Source of the DNA: Sphingobacteriales bacterium
Lineage (GTDB): Bacteria; Bacteroidota; Bacteroidia; Chitinophagales; Chitinophagaceae
Length of the DNA stretch: 64,000 bases
Assembly (NCBI GenBank): GCA_004144185.1
Contig: SEFP01000001.1
Location: 310,001 to 374,000 of the forward strand
Direction of reading: 5' to 3'
Positions within the stretch are counted from its first letter, which is position 1. Each line of letters starts with the position of its first letter. A program made the translations under genes and the position numbers. Below are positions 60,653 to 64,000 of the stretch, in pieces. The notes beneath the pieces are model-generated. The model was not told the origin of the DNA. It saw only the letters and a program-made list of their open reading frames with translations, and did not search any database.

Positions 60653-61938
60653 CCGGTTATCGGGAAAGGATTCCGCTGATAGGATTTTGTCTGCTTGCTT
60701 CAGTTCTTTCCTTTCCGTTTATCTACAGCGCCATCGGCGTGGCCGTTGCAACCCTGGGAGCCATTTGTTTTCTGGGGCCGGCCTTGTTCCGGAACTTCAG
60801 TCAGAGAAAGCTGTTGTGGGTTTGGACGGCGCTCTATGTATGGCATGCCTGTAGCTGGTTCTGGAGCCTCGACAAGGGACAAGCCAACTCCGATTTAGGC
60901 ACTAAACTATCGATGTTGCTGTTGCCGGTTGCGATTGGCAGCAGTGGGCTTTTGAGTCGACGCAACCTTCAAAAAGTGGTGTTTGCTTTTATAAGCGGCC
61001 TCACGGTGGTGGCGTGCTGGTGTATGTGGCAATCCTGGCAACGCTATCAGATAAGCCATGATGCGAATACGCTTTTTTATCATCAACTGGTTCAGGGGCT
61101 GGATGCCAATGCGGTTTACGTAGGCTGGTATACGATTACCGCCTTGTTTTTTATCCTGCTGGAGCCGGTCGAGATTTCTTTTTTCAGAAATGGATTTGTC
61201 CGGTTGCTGTTTATTGTCGTGCTGCTGCCGTTTTTCCTGCTGCTCACCGCCCGTACCCTGTTGCTGTTTTTTCTTCTTGTTGGCATACCGGTAGCGCTAT
61301 TGCATAGTTTCCGGAGACGGGTTTCACGTTCCAGCCGGCTGCTGATCCGGACCACCGCCTTTCTGATGGTGGCGCTTTCCGTGGTTGCCTTCCGGACACC
61401 CAGTATCCAGGCCCGGTTTCAGGAACTGAAGAAAAGCAAACCGGAGCTGTCGTTCCTGCCACATTATCAGGGCGAAGACCGGGAATTTGGCAATCTCAAT
61501 GTGCGTTTGTTTCTATGGCGGGTCGGTATCAGCAGCCTGACGGCAACGCCACAGGTGCTGCTGGCAGGAACGGGGATCGGAGATGCGCATCTGGTTATAA
61601 ACGAGCGGATCCGGCAGCTGGGCATCGCGCCCATGGAAGAACAGGCCGCCAATCGCCATGCGTTTTATGACATCAATCTGCACAACAGCTTTTTACAGAT
61701 TGCCCTGATGACAGGCCTTATCGGGCTGGTGCTGTTACTGACCGTCGTGTTCGCACCGTTTGCAAACGCCATCAGACGCTTTAAAACACATCCATTCGAT
61801 TTAGTATTTTACCTGAGCTCCGTGGTGTTTATGATGCAGGAAGCCGTATTTCAGACACAGGCCGGAATTATCTTCTATCTGACCTTCTGGTGTTTGCTGG
61901 CCGACTATGGGTACCGAAACCGGATTCCGGCTCAATAG
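60640..61938 (+). CDS. O-antigen ligase-like polytopic protein
   Basis: Multiple TM segments; NRHAFYDINLHNSFLQIALMTGLIGLVLLL. Confidence 0.8.
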   Translation: MTEATGYRERIPLIGFCLLASVLSFPFIYSAIGVAVATLGAICFLGPALFRNFSQRKLLWVWTALYVWHACSWFWSLDKGQANSDLGTKLSMLLLPVAIGSSGLLSRRNLQKVVFAFISGLTVVACWCMWQSWQRYQISHDANTLFYHQLVQGLDANAVYVGWYTITALFFILLEPVEISFFRNGFVRLLFIVVLLPFFLLLTARTLLLFFLLVGIPVALLHSFRRRVSRSSRLLIRTTAFLMVALSVVAFRTPSIQARFQELKKSKPELSFLPHYQGEDREFGNLNVRLFLWRVGISSLTATPQVLLAGTGIGDAHLVINERIRQLGIAPMEEQAANRHAFYDINLHNSFLQIALMTGLIGLVLLLTVVFAPFANAIRRFKTHPFDLVFYLSSVVFMMQEAVFQTQAGIIFYLTFWCLLADYGYRNRIPAQ

Positions 61939-62056
61939 GAAACGAAAATTATGTGTCCCGGACGTGTAAAAGTTCCGACATTCGCGACCTCTAAAATTAA
62001 CAGGAATATAATCCGGTTTGGGAGGGGGAATCTCCGTACCGGTGCGTTTTACTGGC

Positions 62057-62794
62057 ATGGCGCAAACACTTCTGATTCAGACTTCTAACCCAAAACCCCT
62101 TCAGCGCGTTTCTGTAGCTGAAGCGGGTTCTGAGTTGGCTGAAATCCGACAGATGTTTCGTCAGATCAACCAACTTTATGTAGCGCATTCGCCGTCCGCG
62201 TTTTACCTGGCAACCAAGCGCTGCATGGATGTCGTTTTCTCTGGTATTCTACTGCTACTCACCAGCTGGCTTTTTCCGTTGATCGCGCTGTTCATCAAAC
62301 TTTCTTCCAAAGGACCGGTGTTTTTTGTGCAGCCGCGTACAGGTCTGCATGGGAAAACATTTCGCTGTCTGAAGTTCCGGACCATGCGGCTCAATGAGGA
62401 AGCCCATACTAAACAGGCGACTTCCAACGACAAAAGGATCACACCTGTGGGTCGGTTTTTGCGTGCGTCACATCTGGATGAACTCCCTCAGTTGCTTAAT
62501 ATTTTTCTGGGCGATATGAGCCTGATCGGTCCGCGCCCGCACATGCTGTTTCACACGCGGTACTACTCCGAGAAAATTCCGTTTTATCATTTGCGCCATG
62601 AGGCTACGCCCGGCATGACGGGTATGGCACAGGTCAATGGGTTTATTGGTGAGATTACCAATGAACGGGAGCTGCGCAAGCGTATTCAATGGGATATTTA
62701 TTATCTTAAAAACCGCAGCATTGGGCTCGATCTGTACATTTTGTTTCACACTGCGGTCCAGGCATTCGGTAAAGTATTTCGGTTTAAAGGATAA
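62057..62794 (+). CDS. Polyprenyl-phosphate sugar-1-phosphate (priming) transferase
   Basis: SSKGPVFFVQPRTGLHGKTFRCLKFRTM; LRASHLDELPQLLNIFLGDMSLIGPRPHM; MAQTLLIQ start at 62057. Confidence 0.92.
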   Translation: MAQTLLIQTSNPKPLQRVSVAEAGSELAEIRQMFRQINQLYVAHSPSAFYLATKRCMDVVFSGILLLLTSWLFPLIALFIKLSSKGPVFFVQPRTGLHGKTFRCLKFRTMRLNEEAHTKQATSNDKRITPVGRFLRASHLDELPQLLNIFLGDMSLIGPRPHMLFHTRYYSEKIPFYHLRHEATPGMTGMAQVNGFIGEITNERELRKRIQWDIYYLKNRSIGLDLYILFHTAVQAFGKVFRFKG

Positions 62795-62838
62795 GGCTAT
62801 TTCCGGAACGTTCTGACAGGAGAGCTTACCTTCCCGTT

Positions 62839-63654
62839 ATGGAACAAATTGCCGTTTTAATAAGTGGCGCTGCTGATTCAAAAACGGCGCTGGACTACGG
62901 ATATGCCATTGCGGGTGCTTCCGGACGGAACGTCCTGCTGGTCTACGAATATGAAGTGCCGATGTTTTTCAGCCCGGACCCGCTTTCATCGGCCTTATTG
63001 CCCATGGCAGAAGCTCAGAACATCGCTCAGGAACAACTGGCAGCGTTGCTTCAGGACTACCGCACCCAGTATCCACAGGTATCCACAACGGGCCGGCTGG
63101 CACTCGCTGATCCGGAAGCACCGTTAGACCGGGACGATTCAGATCCGTCTGCGATTCTTATTACAGCGCTCAATCGCGAAAAGCTGCACGATTGGTGGGA
63201 AGAAACACCTGCCCTCGACATGCTTCAGGAGGCCCGGCATAGTGTCCTGGCCGTTCCGGAAGGATATGCGTATCAGCCGGTCTCGCATATTACCCTGGCG
63301 CTTCGCCCTGATCAATCACCAGCTACCCTACCTGTAGCATCTCTGCAATCGGTTTTGCAGCTAACCGGTGCCGCGCTTCAGGTAGTTACCGTCCATGCGC
63401 CCGACACCTTACCGCCGGTATTGCTGGAGGTGTTGCGGCCGTTGCGGCCGACTTATTACAACCTGACTCATGCAGACACCGTAGATACAGCGCTGGCCGA
63501 TTTTGTACAACAGCACCCAACCGGCTGGATGGCTGTCATTCCGGGTACATATGGATTCTGGGAAGGCCTTTTTCATAAAAGCCATACGAAAGCGCTGGCA
63601 GAAGCCTCACCGATTCCGGTACTGGCGCTGCATCAACGGTCTTCCGGAAATTAA
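62839..63654 (+). CDS. Universal stress protein family-like protein
   Basis: Two USP-like halves; IAVLISGAADSKTALDYGYAIA and ALAEASPIPVLAL. Confidence 0.65.
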   Translation: MEQIAVLISGAADSKTALDYGYAIAGASGRNVLLVYEYEVPMFFSPDPLSSALLPMAEAQNIAQEQLAALLQDYRTQYPQVSTTGRLALADPEAPLDRDDSDPSAILITALNREKLHDWWEETPALDMLQEARHSVLAVPEGYAYQPVSHITLALRPDQSPATLPVASLQSVLQLTGAALQVVTVHAPDTLPPVLLEVLRPLRPTYYNLTHADTVDTALADFVQQHPTGWMAVIPGTYGFWEGLFHKSHTKALAEASPIPVLALHQRSSGN

Positions 63655-63701
63655 TCTTCAGGAAGACACTCAATAGATTCAACTCCAGTGAAATCAATTA
63701 A

Positions 63702-63730
63702 AAAGGGACGTGTTCAACACACGTCCCTTT
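63702..63730. terminator. Bidirectional intrinsic terminator
   Basis: AAAGGGACGTGT-TCAAC-ACACGTCCCTTT. Confidence 0.9.
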
Positions 63731-63749
63731 TGTAAGTTTTGGATCAGCT

Positions 63750-64000
63750 TTAGAACAAGCCCAGAAATTTCTTTTTAGGTTTTGCAACTACATACCGGCG
63801 CTTGAGTCGGGGATCTATTTCATCCATTTCCCGCTGAAGGGCTTTGTTCCGCTTGTATCTGGACACACCGGTTTTAACCAGCCAGATGCCACCTTCAACA
63901 GCGCGCCATTTCAGGTAGCCGGAAATAATTTCCCAGAAAAAGCCCCGGATTTTCTTTTTAGGCAGCAATTTGCCCACCAGATCAAAGGCCGGATTGGAGC
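63750..64000 (-). CDS. Hypothetical protein, continues beyond the right window edge
   Basis: The frame stays open upstream of the listed GTG (SNPAFDLVGKLLPKKKIRGFFWEI...). Confidence 0.6.
   Translation of the reverse strand, partial: SNPAFDLVGKLLPKKKIRGFFWEIISGYLKWRAVEGGIWLVKTGVSRYKRNKALQREMDEIDPRLKRRYVVAKPKKKFLGLF

Overview
The window is one contiguous stretch of a Bacteroidota chromosome. The lineage call is an inference from two T9SS-sorted proteins, TAnnTTTG-type -7 promoter elements and the gene families present; Chitinophagales/Chitinophagaceae-like is my best guess. Genes are densely packed on both strands and mostly housekeeping: lpxH, an APH-RapZ-C fusion, clpX, lrp/ahcY, sbcDC, comM, korB, murI, cbs, crcB, lptD, mnmA, aroBAC, topA, eno and putA-like proline dehydrogenase. 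A surface-polysaccharide cluster occupies about 53.3-62.8 kb. I saw no rRNA, tRNA, CRISPR array, prophage or transposon. The most striking signal is not a gene. The perfect palindrome TTCCGGAA is scattered through the whole window, about 97 copies by my hand tally against about 1 expected for a uniform 8-mer in 64 kb. A further ~95 or so copies differ only at one outer base. The octamer lies in all three codon phases, is several-fold denser in intergenic DNA than in genes, and sits inside several terminator hairpins. It looks like a HIP1-like or uptake-sequence-like highly iterated palindrome. Other notable observations are a recurrent TAnnTTTG-N4-start-codon arrangement suggesting leaderless mRNAs, two Lrp-like operator repeats 31 bp apart between lrp and ahcY, a lipoprotein gene split at a C7/G7 tract, and a sugar-kinase-like/RapZ-C fusion. 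All counts were done by eye and need computational confirmation.
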